Shown here one piece after another: positions 32,525 through 40,878 of a DNA stretch of 57,217 nucleotides. The notes beneath the pieces are model-generated. The model did not search any database. It saw only the letters and a program-made list of their open reading frames with translations, and was not told where the DNA came from. Origin of the DNA: Ruthenibacterium avium (GTDB lineage Bacteria > Bacillota > Clostridia > Oscillospirales > Ruminococcaceae); assembly GCA_019118905.1 (NCBI GenBank), contig DWYA01000058.1:1-57217 (forward strand). Direction: 5' to 3'. The translations under genes were made by a program, and so were the position numbers. How positions within the stretch are numbered: the first letter of the stretch is position 1; each line of letters starts with the position of its first letter.

Positions 32525-33418
32525 ATGGACACCATACCGGCAAAAACCATTGTAATGACCAACAAAAACAAAGAATGGTTTGGCGCAGATTACACGATGA
32601 ATTTATACCATGGATGCAGCCACGGCTGTATTTACTGCGACAGCCGCAGCGATTGTTACGGCATTGAATCATTTGACAGTGTGCGCGTGAAAGAAAATGC
32701 GCTGACTTTAGTACGCAACGGACTGAGCAGCAAGCGGGCAACCGGTGTGGTGGCGATGGGAGGCATGAGCGACCCTTACAACCATTTTGAAAAAGAGTAT
32801 GAGTATACACGCAAAGCACTGGAATTGATTTCGGCGTATGGGTTTGGCGCAGTGGTTGCCACCAAAAGCCCGTTGATTGAGCGCGATATTGACGTGCTGC
32901 AAACCATTCAGGTGCATTCCCCGGTGCTGTGTGCCATGACGGTGACAACATGCAGCCCGTCTTTGGCAAAAAAATTAGAACCGAATGCGCCGCCGCCCGC
33001 GCAGCGTTTAGAAGCGGTGCGGCGCCTATCGCAAGCGGGTATTTTTGCGGGTGTGCTGCTGATGCCCGTGATACCCTATGTCGAGGACAGCGAAGAAAAC
33101 ATCCGCGAAGTGGTGTACAGCGCTGCGGCGGCAGGTGCGCGTTTTGTTTACCCCATGCTTGGCATGACGCTGCGTGATGGCCAGCGCGAATACTTCTACG
33201 AGAAACTGTCCGAATTGTTTCCCAAAGAACAGCTGCCCCAGGCTTACCGCAAAAAATATGGCCCGCGTTATAAATGCTTTGTGCCCGGCGTACATAAGCT
33301 GACTGAGATTTTTCGGGATGAAGCACAAAAAAACGGCTTGCTGACGGAAATGAACGATATTATTCAGGCATACCAGGCAACGTATGACTCCGGGCAGCTG
33401 AGCTTTTTTGAAATTTAA
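32525..33418 (+). CDS. SPL-family radical SAM protein
   Basis: A 297-residue radical SAM protein. The iron-sulfur motif is CSHGCIYCDSR (CxxxCxxC, about residues 25-32). It resembles the spore-photoproduct-lyase-like/Rv2578c group of radical SAM proteins, which share the MNLYHGCSHGCIYCD opening; most members have no proven substrate. It lacks the long N-terminal domain of true SplB, so repair of spore photoproduct is not claimed. ATG 32525; a GTG one codon earlier is slightly better spaced from GGGAGG. No obvious functional partner adjoins it. Confidence 0.8.
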   Translation: MDTIPAKTIVMTNKNKEWFGADYTMNLYHGCSHGCIYCDSRSDCYGIESFDSVRVKENALTLVRNGLSSKRATGVVAMGGMSDPYNHFEKEYEYTRKALELISAYGFGAVVATKSPLIERDIDVLQTIQVHSPVLCAMTVTTCSPSLAKKLEPNAPPPAQRLEAVRRLSQAGIFAGVLLMPVIPYVEDSEENIREVVYSAAAAGARFVYPMLGMTLRDGQREYFYEKLSELFPKEQLPQAYRKKYGPRYKCFVPGVHKLTEIFRDEAQKNGLLTEMNDIIQAYQATYDSGQLSFFEI

Positions 33419-33476
33419 ACCATCTGAAAATAAGCGGTGCAGTATCAGCGCTGTACAAGGAAGGGGGGGCAGACGG

Positions 33477-34583
33477 ATGCGGCCCGAAGATTGGACAAAA
33501 GAAGAATGGGAGATGACCATTCAGCTGGAACGATTAACAGCGCAAAATGCAGAGGAAAAGCAGCAGGAGCTTTCCCAAAGAAGAAAAAGCGCGTCACCGC
33601 ACAAACGAAAAAAAGACTGGCTGCGTTATGCGGGAAGTCTTTCCGCTTTGGCGGTGCTTTTGTACTTTGTTCTGGATAGTATACTCTTGGGGCTTTTAGG
33701 CTCTCTATGGGGTTCCGTAGAACCCGCGCTGCCCTCTGATTGGCGTTTGCAGGGCCAAGCGGTTTATCGGGCGCTGGCCCTCCTGCTGCCCGCAGCCGGT
33801 TTAGTGGCCGCCCGTTTTCTCATTGAAAAAGGGGCTCAAAGCACCCCGATGAAGCTTAAACCGCAAAAACGCTGGCCGGAACAAACACAAGTGTGGATTT
33901 TCGTTCCCGTCTTTATGGGGGTCAGTGTTTTGGGAGATATGCTGACCAGTGCTGTGCGCTATGTTCTGGAGCATTGGACGGTTTATCCCGTCGAGCAAAG
34001 TATTCAGCTGCCGGAAAACCCGCTGGGCGTGTGGTACTACTTTCTTGCCTTATGTGTGGTTCCGGCAGTGGTGGACGAATGGCTGGTGCGCGGCGCATTG
34101 CAGCGGATTTTTGAACCGTGGGGCGCATGGTTTTCCATTGTGGTATCAAGCGTTATGTTTACGCTGATGTCTACGGAGCTGGCGCAAATGCCCACCGTGT
34201 TTATCGAGTCGGTGCTCATGGGCTTGGCAGCGCACTGTACGGGAACGCTGACCGTGGGAATTATGCTGCACTTTAGCAGCAACTTCATTTCCTTTGCGTT
34301 TTTGGTGATTGAACAAAAAATGCAGGGGGTGGAGTCCTTTGCGTTAATGGTGTATCTTTTAGGTGTCATTTTCCTCGCGGCGGTTGTGTGCATCGGCATC
34401 ATTTACGAAAAGCAGATTTTGCGCTCGTTTCGCCAAATCCCGCGTGTGTATGACCCGAAAAACAGGCAGAGCCGAGTGGAGCGCTTGGCAACTACCCCGC
34501 TGTACATTGTAGTCATGCTGGCAATGGCGCTGCGCGCTGTTTGGCCCATGACGGGGTGGATCGCTCCCTTTTGGCTGCCGTGA
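33477..34583 (+). CDS. CPBP-family membrane protein with altered protease motifs
   Basis: A 368-residue polytopic membrane protein with a charged 50-residue cytoplasmic start and about eight hydrophobic helices. It fits the CPBP (CAAX protease and bacteriocin-processing) family: the normal EExxxR motif appears here as DEWLVR (200-205) and the HxxxN motif as HFSSN (265-269). The intermediate FxxxH motif reads FTLMS (228-232), lacking the expected histidine. It may therefore be an inactive or altered member. Start ATG 33477 follows AAGGGGGGG. Members can process prenylated peptides or confer bacteriocin immunity; no bacteriocin gene is nearby. Confidence 0.75.
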   Translation: MRPEDWTKEEWEMTIQLERLTAQNAEEKQQELSQRRKSASPHKRKKDWLRYAGSLSALAVLLYFVLDSILLGLLGSLWGSVEPALPSDWRLQGQAVYRALALLLPAAGLVAARFLIEKGAQSTPMKLKPQKRWPEQTQVWIFVPVFMGVSVLGDMLTSAVRYVLEHWTVYPVEQSIQLPENPLGVWYYFLALCVVPAVVDEWLVRGALQRIFEPWGAWFSIVVSSVMFTLMSTELAQMPTVFIESVLMGLAAHCTGTLTVGIMLHFSSNFISFAFLVIEQKMQGVESFALMVYLLGVIFLAAVVCIGIIYEKQILRSFRQIPRVYDPKNRQSRVERLATTPLYIVVMLAMALRAVWPMTGWIAPFWLP

Positions 34584-34600
34584 GAAGGTGAGAACAAACC

Positions 34601-35092
34601 ATGGAAGATGAAAAGTGGATGCGTCTGGCGCTGGAACAGGCACGGCATGCGGCGGAGATGGGGGAAGTACCCGTAGGCGCTGTGATTGTCAAAGATGGTG
34701 AAGTGGTAGCGGCTGCCTGCAACACGCGCGAAACCGAAAAAAATGCGGTGCATCACGCCGAGCTTTTGGCGATTGACAAGGCTTGCGCTCGCTTAGGCGG
34801 CTGGCGTTTGTGGCAATGCGATTTGTATGTCACACTGGAGCCTTGTCCGATGTGTGCCGGCGCGATTATCAACAGCCGCATCAAGCGTGTGGTCTATGGG
34901 GCGTGTGATGCAAAAGCGGGCTGCTGCGGGAGTGTGGTGGATTTGTTTTCGCTGGGGTTCAACCATCGTCCCGTGGTGGAAAGCGGCGTTTTAGAGGAAG
35001 AATGCACCGCGCTGCTGCAAGCTTTTTTTGAGGAGTTGCGAAGAAAACGAAAGTCGGGGGAGAAGCCGAAATGGAGAAAGTCGCAGTTGTAA
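34601..35092 (+). CDS. tadA: tRNA-specific adenosine deaminase
   Basis: A 163-residue zinc-dependent deaminase that converts A34 to inosine in the anticodon of tRNA-Arg(ACG). HAE at 52-54 and PCPMC (81-85) supply the zinc ligands and the proton-shuttling glutamate. NAVHHAEL and GACDAKAGCCGS match TadA closely. AAGGTG precedes the ATG. The last 22 bp overlap the fabG-like gene. The C-terminal tail is lysine/arginine rich, as usual for tRNA binding. Confidence 0.95.
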   Translation: MEDEKWMRLALEQARHAAEMGEVPVGAVIVKDGEVVAAACNTRETEKNAVHHAELLAIDKACARLGGWRLWQCDLYVTLEPCPMCAGAIINSRIKRVVYGACDAKAGCCGSVVDLFSLGFNHRPVVESGVLEEECTALLQAFFEELRRKRKSGEKPKWRKSQL

Positions 35093-35805
35093 CAGGCGCT
35101 TCGCGCGGAATTGGCGCGGCGATTGCCCGAGAACTTGCCATGCGCGGTTATCGTGTGGCGGTCTGCTATCGCACCGGTCAGCAGCCGGCACAGGCTCTGT
35201 GCGAAGAGTTGGCACAGGACGGGAAAACAGCCGTTCCCGTTTTTTTAGATGTGCGCAGTGAAGAAAGTGTGCGCGCCATGTTTGCCGAAGTGCGCGACCG
35301 GCTGGGCGAACCCGCGCTTTTAGTGAATAATGCCGGAATTGCCCGGCAAAAGCTGTTTACCGATTTAACGGCACAGGATTGGGACGACATGATGGCGGGA
35401 ACCGTGCGCGGTGCGTTTCTTTGCACACGCGAAGCGCTGCCCGCGATGATTCGCCGGAAATGGGGTCGCGTCGTGAATATTTCTTCCATGTGGGGTCAAG
35501 TAGGCGCATCGTGTGAGGTGGACTATTCCGCGGCGAAAGCAGCGATCATCGGCATGACGAAGGCACTGGCAAAAGAGGTGGCTCCCAGCGGCATTACCGT
35601 CAACGCCGTCGCACCCGGCGTAGTGGACACGGAAATGCTGGCTTGTTTTTCGCCGGAAGAAAAAGAGGCGCTGGCGCAGGAAACTCCCTTGGAGCGTCTT
35701 GGTACACCGCTTGATATTGCCAAGGCTGTGTGCTTTCTTTGCTCTGAGGATGCTGCGTTTATCACCGGTCAGGTGCTGGGGGTAAACGGTGGTTTTGTGA
35801 TTTGA
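35071..35805 (+). CDS. FabG-like short-chain dehydrogenase/reductase
   Basis: A 244-residue classical SDR. NAD(P)H binding: TGASRGIGAAIA (8-19); NNAG (about 88-91); catalytic Ser in NISSMWG, and YSAAK supplying Tyr and Lys; SDR C-terminal VAPGVVDTEM and ITGQVLGVNGGF. It closely matches 3-oxoacyl-ACP reductase FabG, but there are no fatty-acid genes around it (acpS is far away), so the substrate is open. It is coupled to tadA by overlap. Confidence 0.85.
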   Translation: MEKVAVVTGASRGIGAAIARELAMRGYRVAVCYRTGQQPAQALCEELAQDGKTAVPVFLDVRSEESVRAMFAEVRDRLGEPALLVNNAGIARQKLFTDLTAQDWDDMMAGTVRGAFLCTREALPAMIRRKWGRVVNISSMWGQVGASCEVDYSAAKAAIIGMTKALAKEVAPSGITVNAVAPGVVDTEMLACFSPEEKEALAQETPLERLGTPLDIAKAVCFLCSEDAAFITGQVLGVNGGFVI

Positions 35806-35827
35806 ATGCTGTTGGGAGGGAATGTTT

Positions 35828-36739
35828 GTGAAAGATTCAATGTTCGATTCGGAGAAAAATGACATTTTAAAGGACATGTATGGCGAGGATGTTTCCTTGC
35901 TGGAGCAAGAGCAGCCGAGTACAAGCCGCAGTTTTTCCGGCAGAAACCGTGCGCCGTCCGCTTCGGCAAGAACGACGTCCCGAAAGCCTGTCCCTGCGCG
36001 AAAGCCGGTGTCCTCAGGGAAGCCTGCGGCACAGCCTTGGATGCAGCCGACCGTGACGCGCGGACAAACAGCCGCGAAAATTCAAAAGGAAGTGAAAAGC
36101 GGTACTGCTTGGCTGGTGCTCGGCATTTGCGTATTTGTGTTTACCGTCATTCTTGCCACGGTGGTTGGAACGGATGGAATGCAAAGCGTTTTGATGCCGA
36201 ATGCCTATCATGATAAGCTTTCCGCTATGCTCGACCAAGGCCAGTATGCCCGCGCAGCAGAATTTGTTTCGGAAAATCAACTGTCGGATTACAGCAAAAG
36301 AGATACCTCTTTTGCGCCGCTGGCGACGCAGGCGGAGTGGCAGGATATGATTTTGGAGACCATTGACGATTGGCAGCTCTATGTTTCCATCTTAGCGGGG
36401 CAGACACAGGCAGATGCAACTGCTCTAACGTGGGATTTGGCCTCCAATATGGAAGCGCTCTGCGCGCCCGGTGAACGGGTCTTGGCAGACGTTCCTTATG
36501 ATGATGTGAAACGCGGCCAGGATGCCGTGCGCGGAATGCTGATGATGCTGGGCGATGACGGGAGCGTGTTTGCGGCACTGACCAGCGAGGATTTTGACGA
36601 GCGGATGGAAGCTGCCGAAGTCTTGGAAAGCACCTTGGATATGTTGGCGGTTCAGGCGAATGATGCCATGAGCGAGGATATTTCTGACGATGGCAGTGAT
36701 GCAGGGTCGGTTGATTTACTGGAGGAGGGATCGGTATGA
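35828..36739 (+). CDS. Single-pass membrane protein of unknown function
   Basis: A 303-residue protein. Residues 1-85 are polar, serine/proline/arginine rich and probably disordered. One transmembrane helix lies at about 92-113 (WLVLGICVFVFTVILATVVG). The outside domain is acidic and helical, ending in a very acidic, aspartate/serine tail. The GTG start at 35828 is seven bases after GGGAGGG; an ATG at 35822 is only one base from it and unlikely. The stop overlaps the next gene (ATGA), so the two probably work together. No family recognised. Confidence 0.65.
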   Translation: MKDSMFDSEKNDILKDMYGEDVSLLEQEQPSTSRSFSGRNRAPSASARTTSRKPVPARKPVSSGKPAAQPWMQPTVTRGQTAAKIQKEVKSGTAWLVLGICVFVFTVILATVVGTDGMQSVLMPNAYHDKLSAMLDQGQYARAAEFVSENQLSDYSKRDTSFAPLATQAEWQDMILETIDDWQLYVSILAGQTQADATALTWDLASNMEALCAPGERVLADVPYDDVKRGQDAVRGMLMMLGDDGSVFAALTSEDFDERMEAAEVLESTLDMLAVQANDAMSEDISDDGSDAGSVDLLEEGSV

Positions 36740-37203
36740 TAGAAGTTGTTTTACTTGTTCTCTTTTTTGTCATTTTAGGAATTGTGACCCGTGCGAAGCG
36801 GCCTGCGACGGAAAATATTGCAGTCGTTCAAGAGCGCAGACGCAAAGGCGGCCGTACCAAAAAGCTGATTGGCATTGTGCTGCTGTGCATTTCGGTTGTG
36901 ATATGGGTTGTCGTGCTCTTAACGCCGCCGAAACAGCCGGCGCTTCCCGATTATGAAGTGGAAATCTTGCAGGAGCTTTTCGCACAGGGCGCAATTTTGG
37001 AAACGAGCCGCCCCGAAGAAGAATATGACACCGTGCAGAGCCGATTATTTTACACAGGCGCAACGGGCGATGAGTATGCCGAGTATTGGGACGCTGTGGA
37101 CAAAGCCCGTTCCATGAGAGAAGCGGAGTTTTGGAATGGGATGACACTGATGATTGAAGGCGCAGACGGTTACATGCAAAATGCCTTGATGCGCGCACAA
37201 TGA
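36736..37203 (+). CDS. Two-helix membrane protein of unknown function
   Basis: A 155-residue protein with hydrophobic helices at about 3-17 and 44-63, separated by a basic cytoplasmic loop (RERRRKGGRTKK-like). An acidic extracytoplasmic C-terminal domain of about 90 residues contains several aromatic residues (YDTVQSRLFY, EYAEYWDA). It starts in the stop codon of the preceding membrane protein gene, after GGAGGAGG, and is followed by a new promoter. No family recognised; partnership with the upstream protein is inferred from coupling and from both exposing acidic domains. Confidence 0.65.
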   Translation: MIEVVLLVLFFVILGIVTRAKRPATENIAVVQERRRKGGRTKKLIGIVLLCISVVIWVVVLLTPPKQPALPDYEVEILQELFAQGAILETSRPEEEYDTVQSRLFYTGATGDEYAEYWDAVDKARSMREAEFWNGMTLMIEGADGYMQNALMRAQ

Positions 37204-37221
37204 GTTTTTCAGCAAAATTCC

Positions 37222-37250
37222 TTGCTATTTTTAAAAAGATAGGGTACAAT
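37222..37250 (+). promoter_or_regulatory. Predicted promoter for the DUF1858-trmK run
   Basis: TTGCTA (37222-37227), 17-bp spacer, TACAAT (37245-37250), 53 bp before the DUF1858 gene. Confidence 0.6.
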
Positions 37251-37302
37251 AAGAAAACAATACATTTTTAGTGTAAATATCACTTCTCATGGAGGTTTTA
37301 TC

Positions 37303-37500
37303 ATGACATTTACAAAAGATACCATTATTGGCGAAGTTTTGGATCACTGCCCGGAAGCTGCACCGCTGTTTTTGGAAATCGGAATGCACTGCTTGGGCTG
37401 TCCGTCTGCACGCAGCGAAACCATTGAGCAGGCTTGCCTGGTACACGGCAATGACCCCGAGGTGTTGCTGAACAAGCTGAACGAATTGGCGGCAAAATGA
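37303..37500 (+). CDS. DUF1858 small redox-like protein
   Basis: A 65-residue protein of the DUF1858 type, the 'hybrid-cluster-associated disulfide' domain. It has the family opening ITKD.IIGE.L..CPE (here TKDTIIGEVLDHCPEAAPLF) and the paired cysteines CLGCP, thought to be redox-active or metal-binding. Such tiny proteins are common in anaerobes. GGAGG lies nine bases before the ATG. The stop overlaps a possible early trmK start, so the gene heads a small operon trmK-NIF3-rqcH. Confidence 0.85.
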   Translation: MTFTKDTIIGEVLDHCPEAAPLFLEIGMHCLGCPSARSETIEQACLVHGNDPEVLLNKLNELAAK

Positions 37501-37517
37501 GCGCACAGGGAGCAGCA

Positions 37518-38201
37518 ATGACCGCTCCTGTGCTGGATGCACGCCTGTCCGCCGCCGCGTCGTATGTTCGACGCGGCGGCGTTTGTGCTGATATTGGCTG
37601 TGATCACGGAAAGCTTTGCGCTTACTTAGCGGCCAGCGGCACTTGTAAGGGCGTGATTGCGTGTGACGTGAGACAAGCGCCGCTGGAGCGCGCCCGTCAA
37701 ACGCTGGAGCGTGCGGGGGTGTTGCATTTGGCACAGCTGCGGCTAGGAGACGGTTTATCAGTTCTCACACCCGGTGAGGCTGACAGTATCGTGATTGCCG
37801 GAATGTCCGGCGTGACCATTGGCCAAATTTTACAGGCCGCGCCGCAGTTTTGGCAAAGCGGAACGCGCTTTGTCTTTGTCCCCGCCACAAAGCACAGTGT
37901 TTTGCGCGGCTTTCTGGCAGAAAACGGCTTTGAGCTTTTGGAGGAAACGCCCTGTGTGGCAGCGGGAAAGTGCTACACTGTGATGGCGGCAGAGTATACG
38001 GGCGTGCGCTGGAACCCCAGCCTTTTGGAGCGCGCCAGAGGGAAGGCGGCCCAAAAGCAAACGCCGGAAGCCGCGGCCTATTTGGAGCATGTGGCGCATT
38101 TGTGCGAAAAATATGCGCGCGGCGTTTCGCCGGAGGAACGGCCGACGTTTTTGACGCTGGCACAGCAAATCAGACAGGAGGCACAGCAATGCAGACAGTG
38201 A
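37518..38201 (+). CDS. trmK: tRNA (adenine22-N1)-methyltransferase TrmK
   Basis: A 227-residue SAM-dependent methyltransferase that methylates A22 in the D-arm region of certain tRNAs. The SAM loop is ADIGCDHGKL (about 25-34); VIACDVRQAPLERA supplies the acidic ribose contact; the catalytic region reads VIAGMSGVTI, where TrmK has a characteristic 'AGMGG' motif. The C-terminal helical arm is present. ATG 37518 lies behind AGGGAG; an ATG at 37497 that overlaps the previous stop would add seven residues. Adjacent NIF3 gene is the usual partner in Firmicutes. Confidence 0.92.
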   Translation: MTAPVLDARLSAAASYVRRGGVCADIGCDHGKLCAYLAASGTCKGVIACDVRQAPLERARQTLERAGVLHLAQLRLGDGLSVLTPGEADSIVIAGMSGVTIGQILQAAPQFWQSGTRFVFVPATKHSVLRGFLAENGFELLEETPCVAAGKCYTVMAAEYTGVRWNPSLLERARGKAAQKQTPEAAAYLEHVAHLCEKYARGVSPEERPTFLTLAQQIRQEAQQCRQ

Positions 38202-38968
38202 CTTTGCAGGAGTTTTTTGAAAAAATCAATGAATGGGCGCCGTGGGACACTGCCGAGCCTTGGGATAACTGCGGCATCATCGTCAACATGGGGCAGACGG
38301 TGACAGGCGTTTTGTGTGCGCTGGATATTACCCACGAGGTGATTGATGAGGCAAAGGCACGCGGCTGCAATGTGATTTTTGCGCATCATCCCGTCATCTT
38401 TAAGCCGGTGAAGTGCCTGTCCGAACAAGATCTCTTTGTACGCTTGGCGCGGGAAGGCATCAGCGCCATTTGTGCGCATACCAATTTGGACAAAGCAGCA
38501 AACGGCGTATCGCATACTTTGGCCGAGCGTGTAGGGTTATCGCAAATTAGCTGTGCCGACGGCTTTTTATACACCGGTGTTTTGCCGCAGAAAATGACTA
38601 TGGCGGAGTTTGCCGCTCAGGCAGGACGATGTCTGCAAGCATCGGTGCAGTATACTTGCCCGGAGAAAATGGTTTGTAAGGTGGGCGTTGTGTCCGGGGC
38701 GGGAGGCGACTTTTTTCGTGAGGCTGCCGCTGCGGGCTGCGATTGCTTGCTGACAGGAGAAGCCAGCCACCACGAAGCACTGGATGCACAGCAATTGGGG
38801 CTTGCTTTGGCTGCGGCCGGCCACTGTGAAACAGAGTACCCCGTTGTGGCGGTGATGGCGGAAAAGGTGCGCAGCTGGTTTGCTTCTCTTACGGTGGAGC
38901 AGGCGAAGCGAAACAGCCCGTTTTTTCTGTTTTCACAAACCCATTCTTGCCCCGAAACACTCGGATGA
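38189..38968 (+). CDS. NIF3-like dinuclear metal-centre protein
   Basis: A 259-residue NIF3/YqfO-family protein. Metal ligands are recognisable in VIFAHHPVIF, ICAHTNLD and, near the end, the TGEASHHEAL segment, forming the two-metal site of this fold. It is short: the roughly 100-residue insert found in Bacillus YqfO is absent, as in the short bacterial form. Related proteins are reported as GTP cyclohydrolase-like, but the biological role is unsettled. ATG 38189 follows ACAGGAGG and overlaps trmK by 13 bp. Confidence 0.9.
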   Translation: MQTVTLQEFFEKINEWAPWDTAEPWDNCGIIVNMGQTVTGVLCALDITHEVIDEAKARGCNVIFAHHPVIFKPVKCLSEQDLFVRLAREGISAICAHTNLDKAANGVSHTLAERVGLSQISCADGFLYTGVLPQKMTMAEFAAQAGRCLQASVQYTCPEKMVCKVGVVSGAGGDFFREAAAAGCDCLLTGEASHHEALDAQQLGLALAAAGHCETEYPVVAVMAEKVRSWFASLTVEQAKRNSPFFLFSQTHSCPETLG

Positions 38969-38982
38969 AATGAGGGAACAAT

Positions 38983-40755
38983 ATGGCTTTGGACGCGGCA
39001 ACCTTGGCTTTGACAGCAAAAGAGCTGGAAGGTCAATTAGTAGATGCCCGTATTGATAAAATTTTTGAACCGACACGCGATGAAATCGTGCTGAATCTGC
39101 GCAGCCGAACGGCGGCCTATAAGCTCTTGCTTTCCGCGCGTTCCGGCTCGGCGCGTGCCTGCCTGACGCAGGAAGTATTTGAAAACCCGGCAGTTCCGCC
39201 GTCTTTCTGTATGCTTTTGCGCAAGCATTATACAGGCGGGCGCTTGCTGGCAGTGCGCACAATTGAGGAAGAACGCATTATGTTCTTTGATTTTCAATGC
39301 ACCAGTGAAATGGGCGATACCGTGGTCAATACGATTGCCGCAGAGCTGATGGGGCGGTATTCAAACTTGGTATTGGTGCAAAAGGAAAACCGCGCGTTTC
39401 CCGAACAAGAAGGGAAAATCATTGACGCACTGAAGCGCGTGGACTTCGAGGACTCTGAAATTCGTCAGCTTCTGCCCGGCTTGCGCTATACGCTGCCGCC
39501 GAAACCCCAGCGCACCTCGTTTTTGAATACAAATCCGCTGGGCTTGGTAGCAGCACTGGCCGAAAAAGATTTGCCGGTTGCCTCGGCGCTCGGCAAACTC
39601 ACGGGCGGGGTTGGCCCTGTGGTGTGCCGGGAAGCGGCCTACCGTGCGTTTGGAGGGCAGGAGGTCGTGGCCGACAGCATGACTGACGCGCAAAAGAAAA
39701 GCCTTCTGCAAGCACTGGAGCAGGTGCAGGAAGCCTATCAAAAGGGCGGGGTTCCCACCATGGTGTTGGTGCAGGGACAGCCCGTCGAATTCAGTTTTTT
39801 GCCGTTGACACAATACGAAGGGGCGGAGCTGGTCAGCTATCCCACCTATTCGGAGCTGTTGGAAGGTTATTACGCCAAAAAGGATCAGGTCGAACGCCTC
39901 AAGCAAAAGTCAAAAGAGCTGGCAAAAACGGTGAAGAACCTGCACGAACGCGCTGTGCGCAAGGCGGCCGCGCGTCGGGAGGAGCAAGCGGAAAGCGCAT
40001 CGTCGGAACAGCTGCGCATTTACGGCGAGCTTCTCAGCGCCAATCTTTGGGCGATGGAGCGCGGCGCCAAAGAGGTGACGCTGACCAATTACTACACCGG
40101 TGAGCCGGTAACGATTCCGCTGGATGTGCGTCTCTCGCCCAGCGCAAACGCGCAGAAGTATTTCAAGGATTATAAGAAAAAGCAGACGGCTGCGCGCTTG
40201 CTGACAAAGCTGATTGAAGAAAGCGACGCGGAGGCGGCTTATCTGGAAACCGTGTGCTATGAGGTGGAAGCGGCATCTGGTGAAGCCGCTCTCAATGAAA
40301 TCCGCATGGAGCTGAAATCGCAGGGGTATTTAAAATACTTTAAGCTGAAAGACAAAAAGCAAAAGCCTGCCGACTTTTTGCGTTATCGCTCCAGCGACGG
40401 CTTTGAAATTCTGGTGGGAAGAAACAACGCACAGAACGACCGCTTAACGCTGAAAACGGCACGCGGAAAGGACTTGTGGTTTCATGTGCAGAAAGCACCG
40501 GGAAGCCATGTGGTGGTGTTGTCACGCGGTGAGGATATTCCCAACAAGACTAAAGAGGAGGCAGCCAGCTTGGCGGCGCTGCACTCCAGCGTGTATTCCT
40601 CCGACATGGGCGCGGTGAAAGTGGCGGTGGATTACACCTTTGTAAAACATGTGTGGAAGGCAAACGGGGCAAAGCCCGGCATGGTGCTGTATGACCCGTA
40701 TGAAACAGCTTATGTGACGCCGGACGCCGCGCTGGAAAAGGCGCTGAGAGAATAA
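38983..40755 (+). CDS. rqcH: Ribosome quality-control factor RqcH (NFACT family)
   Basis: A 590-residue NFACT protein (formerly 'fibronectin-binding protein A'). N-terminal NFACT-N domain begins MALDAATLALTAKEL and includes the RIDKIFEPTRDEIVL strand with the conserved D/R pair used for tRNA handling; a HhH region and a long coiled coil (VERLKQKSKELAKTVKN...) follow; the C-terminal NFACT-R domain has FEILVGRNNAQND, KDLWFHVQKAPGSHVV and PNKTKEEAA. RqcH recruits tRNA-Ala to split 60S-like complexes and builds alanine tails on stalled peptides. Its partner RqcP is at 16,585. Confidence 0.95.
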   Translation: MALDAATLALTAKELEGQLVDARIDKIFEPTRDEIVLNLRSRTAAYKLLLSARSGSARACLTQEVFENPAVPPSFCMLLRKHYTGGRLLAVRTIEEERIMFFDFQCTSEMGDTVVNTIAAELMGRYSNLVLVQKENRAFPEQEGKIIDALKRVDFEDSEIRQLLPGLRYTLPPKPQRTSFLNTNPLGLVAALAEKDLPVASALGKLTGGVGPVVCREAAYRAFGGQEVVADSMTDAQKKSLLQALEQVQEAYQKGGVPTMVLVQGQPVEFSFLPLTQYEGAELVSYPTYSELLEGYYAKKDQVERLKQKSKELAKTVKNLHERAVRKAAARREEQAESASSEQLRIYGELLSANLWAMERGAKEVTLTNYYTGEPVTIPLDVRLSPSANAQKYFKDYKKKQTAARLLTKLIEESDAEAAYLETVCYEVEAASGEAALNEIRMELKSQGYLKYFKLKDKKQKPADFLRYRSSDGFEILVGRNNAQNDRLTLKTARGKDLWFHVQKAPGSHVVVLSRGEDIPNKTKEEAASLAALHSSVYSSDMGAVKVAVDYTFVKHVWKANGAKPGMVLYDPYETAYVTPDAALEKALRE

Positions 40756-40774
40756 AGAAAAGCAATAAAAAGCG

Positions 40775-40809
40775 GTGCAGGGCGGAGATTTTCCGCCCTG
40801 CACAAACTT
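40775..40809 (+). terminator. Terminator after rqcH
   Basis: GTGCAGGGCGGA pairs perfectly with TCCGCCCTGCAC around a GATTT loop; AAACTTT follows, with only a weak U run. Confidence 0.7.
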
Positions 40810-40843
40810 TCTGTAAAAAAATCAGAATTTTTCACAAAAACAC

Positions 40844-40872
40844 TTGCAAAATGCAAAAAGGTGTGATAGAAT
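40844..40872 (+). promoter_or_regulatory. Promoter of the S10-spc-alpha ribosomal operon
   Basis: TTGCAA (40844-40849), 17-bp spacer, TAGAAT (40867-40872) with extended TGA in front. Start of transcription expected near 40,879. Confidence 0.65.
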
Positions 40873-40878
40873 ACTTCT

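Noticed and set aside
32525..33418. Spore photoproduct lyase SplB
   Set aside because: The radical SAM motif and opening resemble the SPL superfamily, but length and flanking sequence fit the generic SPL-like group, so the specific repair function was not called.
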